A model generated the notes under the pieces. That model was not told where the DNA came from, searched no databases, and was given only the letters and a program-made list of their open reading frames with translations. From Arthrobacter sp. SDTb3-6 (GTDB lineage Bacteria; Actinomycetota; Actinomycetes; Actinomycetales; Micrococcaceae), in the NCBI RefSeq assembly GCF_013376095.1, contig NZ_JAAMFN010000001.1:1-64000 (forward strand): DNA of 64,000 nt. The letters run 5' to 3'. The position numbers and the translations under genes are program-made. Shown piece after piece: positions 16,435 through 25,822 of the stretch (position 1 is the stretch's first letter; the number at the start of each line of letters is the position of its first letter).

Positions 16435-16930
16435 ATGGAAAGCGGTTTCGACGAGTGGTACCCGGCAATTTTTCAGCCCGGCGGCGAGGAACTGCCCCGC
16501 ACGGCGGTGCCTCTGGCCCCGGCCGTCCGTCCAGCTGTGCCGGCCGTGGCGGCCAGTCCAGCCGCGCCGGCCGTGGCGGCGGACGCACGCAGAATCCCTC
16601 CTGCGTGCGGCCTTCGTGCTGCTGGCGCTCGCCACCGGTGCGGCCGGCTGCCTGGTTTGTGGTGCCGCGGCGGTGGCGAAACCCCTGGCCCGGGCCGGAA
16701 GACGTCGGCGGCACCGAGCCCGGCCGGGACGTTTCCGGGGTGGACCTTCCTGCCGACGGCGTGCCCCGGACCCGGCGTGGCCTGCTGTTTGGCGTGGTGG
16801 CGCTGTCCGCGGCAGCTGCGGCCCTGTTCGCGCCCCGGCCCTTCCCGCTGTCGACCGGTGTGCTGACGGTTTCCACGGACGACGGTGGAAGCTATGTGCA
16901 GCAGGCCTGGGCGGCCATGGCGCCATGGCT
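16435..16930 (+). pseudogene. frameshifted remnant of a small membrane protein gene
   Basis: The 717-nt gap between gabT and the VanY gene is not empty. An ATG at 16435 with AGGGGG upstream opens MESGFDEWYPAIFQPGGEEL, then a Pro/Ala-rich stretch. The protein-like signal then moves to the next frame (AAFVLLALATGAAGCLVCG, a membrane helix, about 16590-16690). It moves again to the third frame (DVSGVDLPADGVPRTRRGLL followed by a second helix, about 16720-16860). Each change is a +1 shift. I read this as a decayed two-helix membrane protein; the family is not recognised. A sequencing error is the alternative. Confidence 0.4.
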
Positions 16931-17022
16931 CGCGACGCCGCTCCGGCGGCGGCCCGGGACGGGAACCCGACGGAACCGCCGCCGCACCTTGAAAGTGCCG
17001 TGCAGCGCAGGAAAGCACCGCC

Positions 17023-18162
17023 TCAGTAGCTGGGTGCGGCGGGCAGCCCGAAGTACTGCTCCAACGTCCGGTAGCCGCGGTAGTGCATGTCGGTGGCCGT
17101 GCGCACGCCGATGTAACGCAGGTGCCAGGGCTCGTAGGTGTAGCCCGTGATGGAGTCGTAGCCGTTGGGGTAGCGGATGATGAAGCCGTAGCGCCAGGAG
17201 TTGGCTGCGGCAAACTGCCCGGCGGGTGTGCCGGCAAAGCAGGCCTGCAGGCCGCAGGCTCCGTCCGGATTGCCAATGTCCATGACCAGGCCGGTCTGGT
17301 GTTCGCTGTATCCTGGACGGGCCGAAATGGTGTCCGCCACGGCCTGCCCGTACAGCGACACGTAGTAGTTGTAGAGGCTGGCCTGCGAGGAATAGGACCT
17401 GAACCCGCTGACGGTTGTGACGGCCACGCCGGCACCCGACGCGCCGCGAAGGAACAGCGTCAACTGGTTGGCGGCCTCCCACCGCATGAGCTGGGAACCG
17501 ATCCCGACCAGGTCCGGTGGCGTTTGGTTGACGGGGGAATTGGGCCGGCGCTTGTTGACCACCACGCCCACGCTGCGTGCATTGGGGTTGACGCTGACGC
17601 CGCCTCCGGAGACCCAGGTGATGCTGCCGCCCAGGAACTGCTGGACACATTGATGCGGAACCCCGGAGCAGGCCTCCTCGCTGCTGGGGTAGCCGAGCGG
17701 GTTACGCTCATACCCCATCTGGACCCATTTGCGCCCTATGCCGCCGTGGACTGCATGGGCGCCGGAAGAATGCGTCCAGTAGATGCTTCCGCCCTGGAAT
17801 AGTTGCACGCAGCCGGCCCAGACCAAGGTGCAGTTTTCGTCGCTGACGGGGTAGCCGAGGAAGCCGCGCTCCCATTGGAACACGGCCCACCGCCCGGCGA
17901 TGCCGCCGAGGGTGACGTGGGCGCCGGTCCCGGCAGACCAGTGGATGCTGCCTCCGTGGTAGGCCCGGTAACAGCCTCCGTGCACCAGTCCGCACCGCAG
18001 GGGGGTGATGGCGGCGCCGAGCGGTCCTGAAGCGCCACCTGTCGACTGGTATTTGGCGGCAATGGCGCCGTTGTCGGGCGTGGCGGCCGTGGCCGCTCCG
18101 GGGGAGAGGCCCAGCACGGCCAGCACCACGACCGCGGCCATCACCAGCCGGCCGATCCCCAT
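17023..18162 (-). CDS. LGFP-repeat D-alanyl-D-alanine carboxypeptidase (VanY/M15B family)
   Basis: A 379-aa secreted protein. A signal peptide (about 1-27, ending TAATP) is followed by three LGFP repeats to about residue 190, seen as recurring PLGAAITP, FLGYPVSDE and NPLGYPSSEE units, each with a GGSI-W tail and a paired-cysteine loop. The M15B peptidase domain follows: SGFRSYSSQ, SARPGYSEHQTGLVMDIG and YEPWHLRYIG, containing the zinc-binding His and Asp residues. LGFP repeats anchor proteins to the actinobacterial envelope; the peptidase trims peptidoglycan stems. It is divergent from the USP gene. Confidence 0.9.
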   Translation of the reverse strand: MGIGRLVMAAVVVLAVLGLSPGAATAATPDNGAIAAKYQSTGGASGPLGAAITPLRCGLVHGGCYRAYHGGSIHWSAGTGAHVTLGGIAGRWAVFQWERGFLGYPVSDENCTLVWAGCVQLFQGGSIYWTHSSGAHAVHGGIGRKWVQMGYERNPLGYPSSEEACSGVPHQCVQQFLGGSITWVSGGGVSVNPNARSVGVVVNKRRPNSPVNQTPPDLVGIGSQLMRWEAANQLTLFLRGASGAGVAVTTVSGFRSYSSQASLYNYYVSLYGQAVADTISARPGYSEHQTGLVMDIGNPDGACGLQACFAGTPAGQFAAANSWRYGFIIRYPNGYDSITGYTYEPWHLRYIGVRTATDMHYRGYRTLEQYFGLPAAPSY

Positions 18163-18353
18163 CGAATGACCGTCCCTGCCTGCCGGGTATTGGTCTGTAG
18201 AGCCTAGGCCGGTTTTCCGTGCGGGGCAAGGGCTGGAACCGCAACCGGCGTGCCCCTATCGGTGCAGCCGGTGCGGTTGTACAGTCAGTGCTGTGAATGC
18301 TGCGGCGTCCGCGGAATGCCCCTGCACACGCGGCCCATCGAGAGGTTGATTGC

Positions 18354-19175
18354 ATGAAATATGTCGTTGGTTACCGTCCGGACGAGCGCGGCGCCGATGC
18401 CGTCGCGCTGGCCGCAGTCATCGCCAAGACCCAGGGTGCCGGGCTGCACCTGGTGAACGTGGTGCACGAGCGCACTGAGGCAGATGCCCACGTGGAAAAA
18501 GCTGCGCTTGCCCTGGTGCCCGACGGCATCGCCGCCAGCTACTCGACGCTTGCGGCCGAGTCGTTCGTGCGCGGGCTGATCGAGACGGCACGGGAGGAGA
18601 ACGCGGCGCTGATCGTGGTCGGCGCTGCCAGCAACGGGCTGTTCAAGCGCTTCACGGTCGGCTCCGTCGCCAACGGGCTGCTGCACGCCTCACCCGTCCC
18701 CGTGGCGCTGGCACCCCGCGGCTACAACCGCAGGGCCCCGCTGACCCGGCTGACCGTGATGACCGGTGTCCGGGAAGGCTGGCAGGCAGTGCTCGACGTC
18801 GGCACCACCGCCGCCGGACGGCGCCACGTGCCGCTGCGGCTCGTGTCCCTGGTTGAAATTGACCAGCTGGACCAGAAGGAGTTTGAGCTGGACAACGCGC
18901 TGAGCCCCGCACGCCAACACGTCAACACCGTGCTGGCGGAGGCCGCGGCCAGGCTGCCCGACAACAAGGTCACCGTGACCCTGGCCCACGGGCGAAACAC
19001 CGAGGAGGCCGTGGACGGGATCGGCTGGAAGTCCGGCGAACTCGTGGTGGTCGGCTCCAGCCGCCTGGCCGAGAACCACAAGATCTTCCTCGGCTCCACT
19101 GCCAGCAAGATCCTGCGGGCCCTGCCGGTGCCCATGGTGGTGGTGCCGCGCGACTTCGTGGCGCCTGGGATCTAG
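18354..19175 (+). CDS. tandem-domain universal stress protein
   Basis: A 273-aa protein made of two UspA domains (about 1-130 and 140-270). The first has MKYVVGYRPDERGADAVALA and the nucleotide-loop region VVGAASNGLFKRFTVGSVAN. The second has VVVGSSRLAENHKIFLGSTA before the final strand VPMVVVPRDF. Such tandem USPs are common in actinobacteria and respond to starvation or hypoxia. AGAGG lies 8 nt before ATG 18354. The 191-nt gap to the divergent VanY gene holds both promoters. Confidence 0.9.
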   Translation: MKYVVGYRPDERGADAVALAAVIAKTQGAGLHLVNVVHERTEADAHVEKAALALVPDGIAASYSTLAAESFVRGLIETAREENAALIVVGAASNGLFKRFTVGSVANGLLHASPVPVALAPRGYNRRAPLTRLTVMTGVREGWQAVLDVGTTAAGRRHVPLRLVSLVEIDQLDQKEFELDNALSPARQHVNTVLAEAAARLPDNKVTVTLAHGRNTEEAVDGIGWKSGELVVVGSSRLAENHKIFLGSTASKILRALPVPMVVVPRDFVAPGI

Positions 19176-19286
19176 ACCGCAGCTGTCCTGGGGAGGGCGG
19201 CAGGGCGGGGACTCCCTCGCCGGCTATCCGGCGGGCGGCCTTTCAGTCTCCTTTACGCCGGCTACTGAAACCCCCGCCGTGCGGCT

Positions 19287-19310
19287 GAGCCCTGCTCCGG
19301 CTCAGGGCTC
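19287..19310 (-). terminator. hairpin overlapping the stop of the flavin disulfide reductase gene
   Basis: Stem GAGCCCTG (19287-19294) with CAGGGCTC (19303-19310), 8-nt loop; the right arm includes the stop codon of the minus-strand gene. A second small stem CGCCGG/CCGGCG lies at 19218-19233. Together they probably end the USP and reductase transcripts, which converge here. Confidence 0.45.
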
Positions 19311-20684
19311 CAGGTAGGCGTCGCTGAAGAGGAGCTGCAGGCCTTCGGCCATGGTGGGGTGGGCGATGACCGCGTCGCGGAGCTGCTGGTAGGGCACATC
19401 GCCCAGGACGGCCATCTGGACCACGGCGATCACCTCGCTTGACTCGTGGCCGTGCAGAGCGACGCCCAGGATCCTGTCGGTGCCGCGTTCCACCACGGCC
19501 TTCCATGAGCCCTCAAGGTGGCCCACGGTTCGGGCGCGTGGAATGGCGGAAACGGGCATTGTGGCGATGCGCACGTCGTGGCCCGCCGCCCGCGCCTGCG
19601 TTTCGGAGAGTCCCACCCGGCCCAGTTCCGGGGTGGTGAAAACGCAGTACGGGACCAGCCGGTCCTTCGTGCTCCGGGAGCCGCCGGCAAGGTTGGCCTT
19701 GAGGATCCGGTAGTCGTTCCACGAGGCGTGGGTGAACTGCGGGGAACCGGCAACATCGCCGGCGGCCCACACGTTGTCCGCCGTGGTGCGCAGGAATTCA
19801 TCCACCACCACGGTCCCGCGGCTGGTCAGTTCGATGCCGGCTGCATCCAGGCCGAGGCCCGCCGTGACGGGCTCGCGCCCCACCGCCACGAGGATCTCTC
19901 CGGCGCTGACGCTGGTGCCGTCGGACAGTTCCACCGTCACCGTGCCGGATTCGCGCGCAACCGCCGCCGCCTGGACGCCCAGCCGGACGTCGACGCCGTC
20001 GGCGGCCATGGACTTCAAAACGGCGGCGGAGACATCGGCGTCCTCCCGCGGCAGGATGACCGGGCCGCGCTGCACCACCGTCACCGCCACGCCCATGATG
20101 GCCATCATGGAGGCAAATTCGCAGCCGACGTAGCCGCCGCCCAAGATGACGATGCTGGCAGGCAGTGTTTCCAGGGCCAGGATCGTGGTGCTCGTCCGGG
20201 GCTTGGCGGCACGCAGGCCCCGGATGTCCGGCACAAACGGGACCATGCCGGTGTTGACCACGACGTTGGTGCCGGACAGCGTGCGGCGGGCGCCGGCGTC
20301 GTCCGTCACCTCAACGGTGCGCTCACAGATAAAGCGGGCCTGGCCGATGACCAGGTCCATGCCGGACCCCAGGAACGATTTGCGCTGGCCCGCCACCATG
20401 GTGCCCACCACGTCCTCCTTGCGGGCGCGCAGCAGGTTGATGTCGACCGCGGGGGATCCGGCGCCGGCGATGCCAAACTCGGCCGCACGGCGGGTGACGG
20501 ACAGCAGGCGCGCGCTGTTGACGAGCGTTTTTGTGGGGATGCAGGCCACGTTGATGCACGTGCCGCCAATCATGCCGCGCTCCACCATGGCGACACGTTG
20601 TCCCGCTGCGGCCAGGTCCATGGCGAGTGACTTGCCCGCCTTGCCCCCGCCTACCACCAGCAGGTCAAATTCCTCAACGGCCAT
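19302..20684 (-). CDS. FAD-dependent pyridine nucleotide-disulfide oxidoreductase (dihydrolipoamide dehydrogenase-like)
   Basis: A 460-aa class-I flavin disulfide reductase. FAD-binding LLVVGGGKAGKSLAMDLA is at 8-25, the redox-active pair C43 and C48 in GGTCINVACIPTK, NAD(P)-binding IVILGGGYVGCEFA mid-protein, the second FAD motif VWAAGDVAG, and the C-terminal dimer-interface AHPTMAEGLQ with the catalytic His. It is closer to the mercuric-reductase/RclA-like group than to E3 of pyruvate dehydrogenase, and no lipoyl-enzyme genes are near. The physiological electron acceptor is unknown. It follows rarD by 14 nt, so they form an operon. AAAGG precedes the ATG. Confidence 0.85.
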   Translation of the reverse strand: MAVEEFDLLVVGGGKAGKSLAMDLAAAGQRVAMVERGMIGGTCINVACIPTKTLVNSARLLSVTRRAAEFGIAGAGSPAVDINLLRARKEDVVGTMVAGQRKSFLGSGMDLVIGQARFICERTVEVTDDAGARRTLSGTNVVVNTGMVPFVPDIRGLRAAKPRTSTTILALETLPASIVILGGGYVGCEFASMMAIMGVAVTVVQRGPVILPREDADVSAAVLKSMAADGVDVRLGVQAAAVARESGTVTVELSDGTSVSAGEILVAVGREPVTAGLGLDAAGIELTSRGTVVVDEFLRTTADNVWAAGDVAGSPQFTHASWNDYRILKANLAGGSRSTKDRLVPYCVFTTPELGRVGLSETQARAAGHDVRIATMPVSAIPRARTVGHLEGSWKAVVERGTDRILGVALHGHESSEVIAVVQMAVLGDVPYQQLRDAVIAHPTMAEGLQLLFSDAYLEP

Positions 20685-20698
20685 GTTCTTGCCTTTCG

Positions 20699-21700
20699 CT
20701 AGGGATTGGCCTGCGCGGCGGCTCGGCGCAACCGCGAGGCGTGCCGGTAGTGGTTCAACGAGTCCGCCGTCAAGAGCACCAACGCCAGCCACACTATGCC
20801 AAAACCAATCCAGCGGTCGAGCCCCATGTGTTCGCCCAGGAACAGGGTGGCCACCGCAAATTGCATCAGCGGGGCAATATATTGGAGCAGGCCGATCGTG
20901 GTCATGGGCAGGCGCCGGGCGGAGGCGCCAAAGAACAGAAGCGGGACGGCCGTGACAATGCCGGAGGAGGCCATGAGCCAAAAGTGCCCGGCGCCCAGGT
21001 CCGTCAGCGTCGACTGCCCGGCAACCGCCAGCACCACCATCGTGGCCGCGGCGAACGGCGTGAGCACGGCCGTCTCCACGCTCAGGCTGGTGATGGCGTC
21101 GACCTTGCCGCCCACCCGGTTCTTCACGAAGCCGTACAGCCCGAAGCTGAACGCCAGGACCAGCGCAATCCACGGCAGCTTCCCGTAGCTGATGGTCAGG
21201 ACGACGACGGCCGCGAACCCCACACCGACTGCCGCCCATTGGAGGGGGCGCAGCTTTTCCTTCAGGACGATCACGCCCAGGAGGACCGAGACCAGGGGGT
21301 TGATGAAGTAGCCCAGCGACGCCTCAATGGCGTTGCCGTTGGTCACGGCAAAAACGTAGGTCAGCCAGTTGATGACGATCAGGACGCCGGCAACTCCCAG
21401 CGGTCCAAGGATGCGGGGGTCCCGCACGGCGGCGAGGACCTTCTGCCAGCCGCGCGTGAGCGTGATGGCCAGGGCACAAAAGACCACCGACCAGACCACA
21501 CGGTTGGCGACAATCTCCACGCTGCCCGCCGGGACCAGCAGGATGAAGTACAGCGGCAACAGTCCCCACAGACCGTAGGCGCCGACCCCGAAGAGCAGGC
21601 CGATGGCCGGTTCGGTCCGGGCCGGACGTGCCGGCTTGCCGCCGGTTGGGGAAACTGTTGGCAGGGAAGTGGACGGCGAAGTGGGTTTGCTGATCGGCAC
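20699..21700 (-). CDS. rarD: EamA family transporter RarD
   Basis: A 333-aa membrane protein with ten hydrophobic segments in the DMT/EamA superfamily. The RarD hallmarks are YGLWGLLPLYFILL in the first helix, NWLTYVFAVTNGNAIEASLGYFINPL mid-first half (loop NGNAIEASLGYFINPL), and RRLPMTTIGLLQYIAPLMQF in the second half. Members export small metabolites or drugs; the substrate is unknown. GTG 21700 is chosen because the frame upstream to 21826 encodes a proline- and arginine-rich non-family sequence. It is cotranscribed with the flavin reductase 14 nt downstream. The plus-strand fprA paralogue diverges from it. Confidence 0.82.
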   Translation of the reverse strand: MPISKPTSPSTSLPTVSPTGGKPARPARTEPAIGLLFGVGAYGLWGLLPLYFILLVPAGSVEIVANRVVWSVVFCALAITLTRGWQKVLAAVRDPRILGPLGVAGVLIVINWLTYVFAVTNGNAIEASLGYFINPLVSVLLGVIVLKEKLRPLQWAAVGVGFAAVVVLTISYGKLPWIALVLAFSFGLYGFVKNRVGGKVDAITSLSVETAVLTPFAAATMVVLAVAGQSTLTDLGAGHFWLMASSGIVTAVPLLFFGASARRLPMTTIGLLQYIAPLMQFAVATLFLGEHMGLDRWIGFGIVWLALVLLTADSLNHYRHASRLRRAAAQANP

Positions 21701-21928
21701 AACGCCTACAACAGCGCGAACGGGCCCAATATTCCGCGGCTGTCCGGGGTGCGGCGGGTCCGCAGGCCGCGCCCTGCGGGGTGTTGAGTGGTTGGTCACG
21801 TTCCGTGCAGGGACCCTTACCGGCACCGGGCCCGGACATCTAGACTGGGAAAGCAGCGCCTACTTGGCGTTTCCGCCGCGGCAGGCCCCATCCTGGCGCC
21901 GCGGTCCACAGTTCGGAAGGACTCCTCC

Positions 21929-23344
21929 TTGTCTAACTCGACAACCGCCCGCCCGTTCCGCGTCGCCATCATCGGCTCCGGCCCGGCCGGTGTCTACGCC
22001 GCAGACATCCTGACCAAGTCGCAGGAAGTGGCCGGCGGCGACGTTGAAGTCAGCATCGACATTTTTGAGTCGCACCCGGCCCCGTACGGGCTGATCCGCT
22101 ACGGTGTTGCCCCGGACCACCCCCGCATCAAGGGCATTGTCAATGCGCTCCACAAGGTGCTGGACCGTGGCGACATCCGCTTCTTCGGCAACGTCACCTA
22201 TGGCCGGGACCTTTCGCTGCGTGACATCCGCTCCTTTTACGACGCCGTCATTTTCGCCACCGGGGCGGTCAAGGACGCGGACCTGGACATCCCCGGGATC
22301 GGGCTGGAGGGTTCCTTTGGCGGGGCGGACTTCGTCTCCTGGTACGACGGGCACCCGGACGTGCCGCGGGAGTGGCCGCTGACGGCCAGGGAAATTGCCG
22401 TGATCGGCAATGGCAACGTGGCGCTGGATGTGGCGCGGGTGCTGTCCAAGCACGCCGTGGACCTGCTCGTCACCGAGATCCCGGACAACGTCTACCAGGG
22501 GCTGAAATCCTCCCCCGTGACGGATGTGCACATCTTTGGCCGCCGCGGCCCCGCCCAGGTGAAGTTCACCCCGCTGGAACTGCGCGAGCTTTCGCACTCG
22601 CGCGACGTTGACATTGTGCTGTACGAGGAGGACTTCGACTTTGACGAGGCCTCCGATGCCGCCATCCGCACCAACAACCAGGTCAAGACCATCATCAAGA
22701 CCTTCACCAACTGGCTGGCCGAGGAGCACGACGAAAGCAGGGTCCCGGCGTCGCGCCGCCTGCACCTGCACTTCCTGCACACGCCCGTGGAAATCCTGGG
22801 CACCGACGGCAGGGTGTCCGGCATCAAGTTTGAACGCAACGAGCTTGACGGCACCGGCAATGCCCGCGGCACCGGGGAGTTCATCGAGTACCCCGTCCAG
22901 GCCGTCTACCGGGCCGTGGGCTATTTTGGCTCCGAACTCCCGGAGGTGGACTTCGACGCCAAACGCGGTGTCGTCCCGAACGACGGCGGGCGCGTCCTGC
23001 GCGCCGACGGCACCCCGGCACCGGGCCTGTACGCGACGGGCTGGATCAAGCGCGGGCCGGTGGGACTGATCGGCAGCACCAAGGGCGATGCCCTGGAGAC
23101 CATCGGCTGCCTTTTGGAGGACCGCGCCGGCCTGCCCGTGGCCGAGCACCCCGGCGAGCACGAGATCGTGGAACTGCTCGAATCCCGCGGCGTCGAGTAC
23201 ACCACCTGGGAGGGCTGGAACAAGCTCGACGCCCACGAACAGCACCTGGGTGCCAGCTACGTGCCGGAGCCGGGCGTGGAGGTGGTGCGCGAGCGCGTCA
23301 AGGTCGTGGACCGTGAGCAGATGGTCAATATTTCCAAGAAATGA
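21929..23344 (+). CDS. FprA-type ferredoxin/adrenodoxin-NADP reductase (copy 2)
   Basis: A 471-aa paralogue of the protein at 9217-10680, near-identical over long stretches (VAPDHPRIKGIVNALHKVLD, EIAVIGNGNVALDVARVL, GWIKRGPVGLIGSTKGDALE). It diverges at the N-terminus and in the region before residue 300, where copy 1 has several extra residues. It starts at TTG 21929 with GGAAGG 8 nt upstream, again an uncommon start. It stands alone between rarD (divergent) and the APC permease, so the partner ferredoxin and acceptor are unknown. Two copies suggest supply of different ferredoxins or P450/reductase systems. Confidence 0.9.
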   Translation: MSNSTTARPFRVAIIGSGPAGVYAADILTKSQEVAGGDVEVSIDIFESHPAPYGLIRYGVAPDHPRIKGIVNALHKVLDRGDIRFFGNVTYGRDLSLRDIRSFYDAVIFATGAVKDADLDIPGIGLEGSFGGADFVSWYDGHPDVPREWPLTAREIAVIGNGNVALDVARVLSKHAVDLLVTEIPDNVYQGLKSSPVTDVHIFGRRGPAQVKFTPLELRELSHSRDVDIVLYEEDFDFDEASDAAIRTNNQVKTIIKTFTNWLAEEHDESRVPASRRLHLHFLHTPVEILGTDGRVSGIKFERNELDGTGNARGTGEFIEYPVQAVYRAVGYFGSELPEVDFDAKRGVVPNDGGRVLRADGTPAPGLYATGWIKRGPVGLIGSTKGDALETIGCLLEDRAGLPVAEHPGEHEIVELLESRGVEYTTWEGWNKLDAHEQHLGASYVPEPGVEVVRERVKVVDREQMVNISKK

Positions 23345-23486
23345 CGCCGCCGGGGGAACCGTCCATGGTGCAGTGTTTCGGAACGGCCGTCTCAAATAGT
23401 GAGAATAGCTACCTTGGATGCGGCTAATCTGATAGTGCTTCGGTAAAGTCGAATGGTTGAAAATACCTGAAGATTAAGCGATCCCC

Positions 23487-24998
23487 ATGAACTTGTTCCG
23501 TACCAAATCCATTGAACACTCCCTTGCCGATGCAGATGAACCCGGGCGCACCCTGAAACGGAGCCTGAGCGCCTGGGACCTGATGATCATGGGTGTTGCC
23601 GTGGCCGTCGGTGCCGGCATCTTCTCCGTGGGGGCCAAGGCCGCTGCAAACTACGCCGGCCCGGCGGTCACCATTTCCTTTGTGCTCGCCGCCATCACGT
23701 GCGCGCTCGCCGTCATGTGCTACGCCGAGTTCGCCACCGCGATCCCCGTCACGGGCAGCGCGTACGTGTTCACCTACGCAACCATGGGTGAGCTGCTGGC
23801 CTGGATCATCGGCTGGAACCTGATCCTGGAACTGCTGATGGCCGCCTCCGTCATCGCCAAGTACTGGGGCGTCTACCTGAGCAACTTCCTGGAAGCCGTC
23901 CACATCGGCATTCCATCCAACTTCCCCGTGCTCGGCGTCACGGTGTACTGGGGCCCGCTGGTGGTGGTGGCAGCCTTCACGGTGGTCCTGGTGCTGGGGA
24001 CCAAGCTGTCCGCCCGGATCAACAATGTGTTCACCATGATCAAGATTGCCATTGTGCTGTTCGTGATCGTGGCAGGCTTCTTCTTTGTCAAGGCCAGCAA
24101 CTTCGCCCCGTTCGTTCCCGCCTCCCAGCCTGCGCCCACCACGGACAGCTCATGGGCCACCCAGCCGTTCCTGTCCTTCCTGACCGGCGCCACGCCGGCC
24201 ATGTACGGCTTTACCGGCATCATTTCCGGGGCGGCGCTGGTGTTCTTTGCCTTCATCGGCTTCGACGTGGTGGCCACCAGCGCCGAGGAAGTCAAGAACC
24301 CTGCCAAGACCCTGCCACGCGGCATCTTCGCCGGCCTGGCCGTGGTGACGGTCCTGTACATCCTGGTCACCCTGGTGGTCACCGGCATGGTTTCCTACAA
24401 GGACCTGGCTGCGGCGGCGGACCCCTCGCTGGCCACGGCCTTCCACCTTGTGGGGGCAGAGTGGGCCGTGGTCATCATTTCCCTGGGCTCGCTGATCGGC
24501 CTGACCACCGTCATCATGGTGCTGCTCATGGGCCTGGCCCGCGTCAGCATGGCCATGAGCCGCGACGGCATGCTGCCGCGTGCCCTCAGCCGCACCTCGG
24601 ACAAGCACGGCACCCCCGCCCGCACCCAGATCCTGTGCGGCGCCGTGGTCGCCATCCTGGCCGGATTCACGCCCGTGGAACTGCTCAGTGAAATGATCAA
24701 CATCGGCACGCTGAGCGCGTTCGTCATGGTGAGCATCGGCATCCTGGTGCTCCGGCACAAGCGTCCGGACCTCAAGCCCTCCTTCCGCGTGCCGCTGGGC
24801 CCGGTCCTCCCCGTCCTCTCAGCCCTGCTGTGCATCTACCTCATGTTCAACCTCGCAACTGTCACCTGGGTGTTCTTTGCCATCTGGGTGGCCCTGGGAC
24901 TTGCCATCTACTTTTCCTACGGGCACTGGAACTCACGCCTGCGGCGTGAAGAGGCCGCCGGGATCTCTCCGACCGTTCCGGCCGGGCTGCGCGGCTAG
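23487..24998 (+). CDS. APC superfamily amino acid permease (cationic amino acid transporter type)
   Basis: A 503-aa membrane protein with about 12-14 hydrophobic segments. The CAT-type opening LSAWDLMIMGVAVAVGAGIF is near residues 28-47 and the APC helix-6 motif FFAFIGFDVVATSAEEVKNP follows the mid-point. The end of the protein (LRREEAAGISPTVPAGLRG) is cytoplasmic. Such proteins import basic or other amino acids by proton exchange. The stop is 2 nt before the start of the next gene, giving tight coupling. The 142-nt upstream gap contains AT-richer sequence with no clear consensus promoter that I can fix. Confidence 0.88.
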   Translation: MNLFRTKSIEHSLADADEPGRTLKRSLSAWDLMIMGVAVAVGAGIFSVGAKAAANYAGPAVTISFVLAAITCALAVMCYAEFATAIPVTGSAYVFTYATMGELLAWIIGWNLILELLMAASVIAKYWGVYLSNFLEAVHIGIPSNFPVLGVTVYWGPLVVVAAFTVVLVLGTKLSARINNVFTMIKIAIVLFVIVAGFFFVKASNFAPFVPASQPAPTTDSSWATQPFLSFLTGATPAMYGFTGIISGAALVFFAFIGFDVVATSAEEVKNPAKTLPRGIFAGLAVVTVLYILVTLVVTGMVSYKDLAAAADPSLATAFHLVGAEWAVVIISLGSLIGLTTVIMVLLMGLARVSMAMSRDGMLPRALSRTSDKHGTPARTQILCGAVVAILAGFTPVELLSEMINIGTLSAFVMVSIGILVLRHKRPDLKPSFRVPLGPVLPVLSALLCIYLMFNLATVTWVFFAIWVALGLAIYFSYGHWNSRLRREEAAGISPTVPAGLRG

Positions 24999-25000
24999 CC

Positions 25001-25783
25001 GTGCGCCGGCGCCGGCACGTTGCGGGGATTGGGGACCTTGCCCCGGAATCCGTGCTGCTGGCCGGAGCCGGACGGGCCATCCTTTTGCAACTGGCCAACC
25101 CGGCCGTCGGCCACGGCGTGGCCAGGCATTCAAATTTTGCCGCCGACCCGCTCAAACGGCTGCATGCAACGCTGCAGTACGTCTATGCCCTGACGAACGG
25201 GACCCCCGCAGAGCAAAGGCTCGTCAAGGCCCGCGTCCAGCGGGCCCATCTGCCCGTCAAGGGCGGCCCCGGGCCGGACCACCCGGGCTACGACGCCTCC
25301 GACCCCGGGCTCCAGCTATGGGTGGCCGCCACCCTCTACGACTCCGCCATGCAGGTGTACGACGCCGTGTTCCCGGCCCTGGCGCCGGACACTGCCGAGG
25401 CCGTGTACCGGGACTATGCACGGCTGGGCACGGCCCTGGGCATGCCGGCGGCACTGTGGCCCGCCAGCCGGGCGGACTTCTCCGCCTACTGGGACCGCAG
25501 CCTCCGCGGCCTGGCCGTGGACGGCACCATCCGCCAGGTGGCGGCGGAGCTCCTGGCTGCCACCAACGCGCCGCCATGGATCCGGCTGCTGATGCCATTG
25601 GCCCGTTTCCTGACAGTGGGCCTCCTTCCCCCCTCCGTGCGGGAGCTGTACCAGTTCGCCTGGTCTGCGCGCCAGGACCGGCTGTTGCGCGGGTTTTTCA
25701 CGATGGCATCGGTGCTGGTCCGGATCACGCCGGCCCGGGTCCGCCACGCGCCGATGCGCCACTACCTCAAACGCCTCGGCTGA
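25001..25783 (+). CDS. MpaB-family oxygenase (DUF2236)
   Basis: A 260-aa protein of the DUF2236/MpaB family, related to the haem-containing rubber oxygenase Lcp. Visible family features are ESVLLAGAGRAILLQLANPAVGHGVARHS (residues 16-44, including the RAILLQLANP core), LWVAATLYDSAMQVYD (about 105-120) and a helical C-terminal half. It starts at GTG 25001, 2 nt after the permease stop and without its own ribosome-binding site, so translation is probably coupled. Substrate is unknown and haem binding is inferred from the family. Confidence 0.82.
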   Translation: MRRRRHVAGIGDLAPESVLLAGAGRAILLQLANPAVGHGVARHSNFAADPLKRLHATLQYVYALTNGTPAEQRLVKARVQRAHLPVKGGPGPDHPGYDASDPGLQLWVAATLYDSAMQVYDAVFPALAPDTAEAVYRDYARLGTALGMPAALWPASRADFSAYWDRSLRGLAVDGTIRQVAAELLAATNAPPWIRLLMPLARFLTVGLLPPSVRELYQFAWSARQDRLLRGFFTMASVLVRITPARVRHAPMRHYLKRLG

Positions 25784-25822
25784 CCATGCAACGGGGGCCG
25801 GTGGCCCGCCCCAGGCCTGCCC

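Noticed and set aside
21701-21826. N-terminal extension of RarD to 21826
   Set aside because: The extra 42 residues are Pro/Arg-rich and unlike the family; they also overlap the promoter area of the divergent fprA copy.
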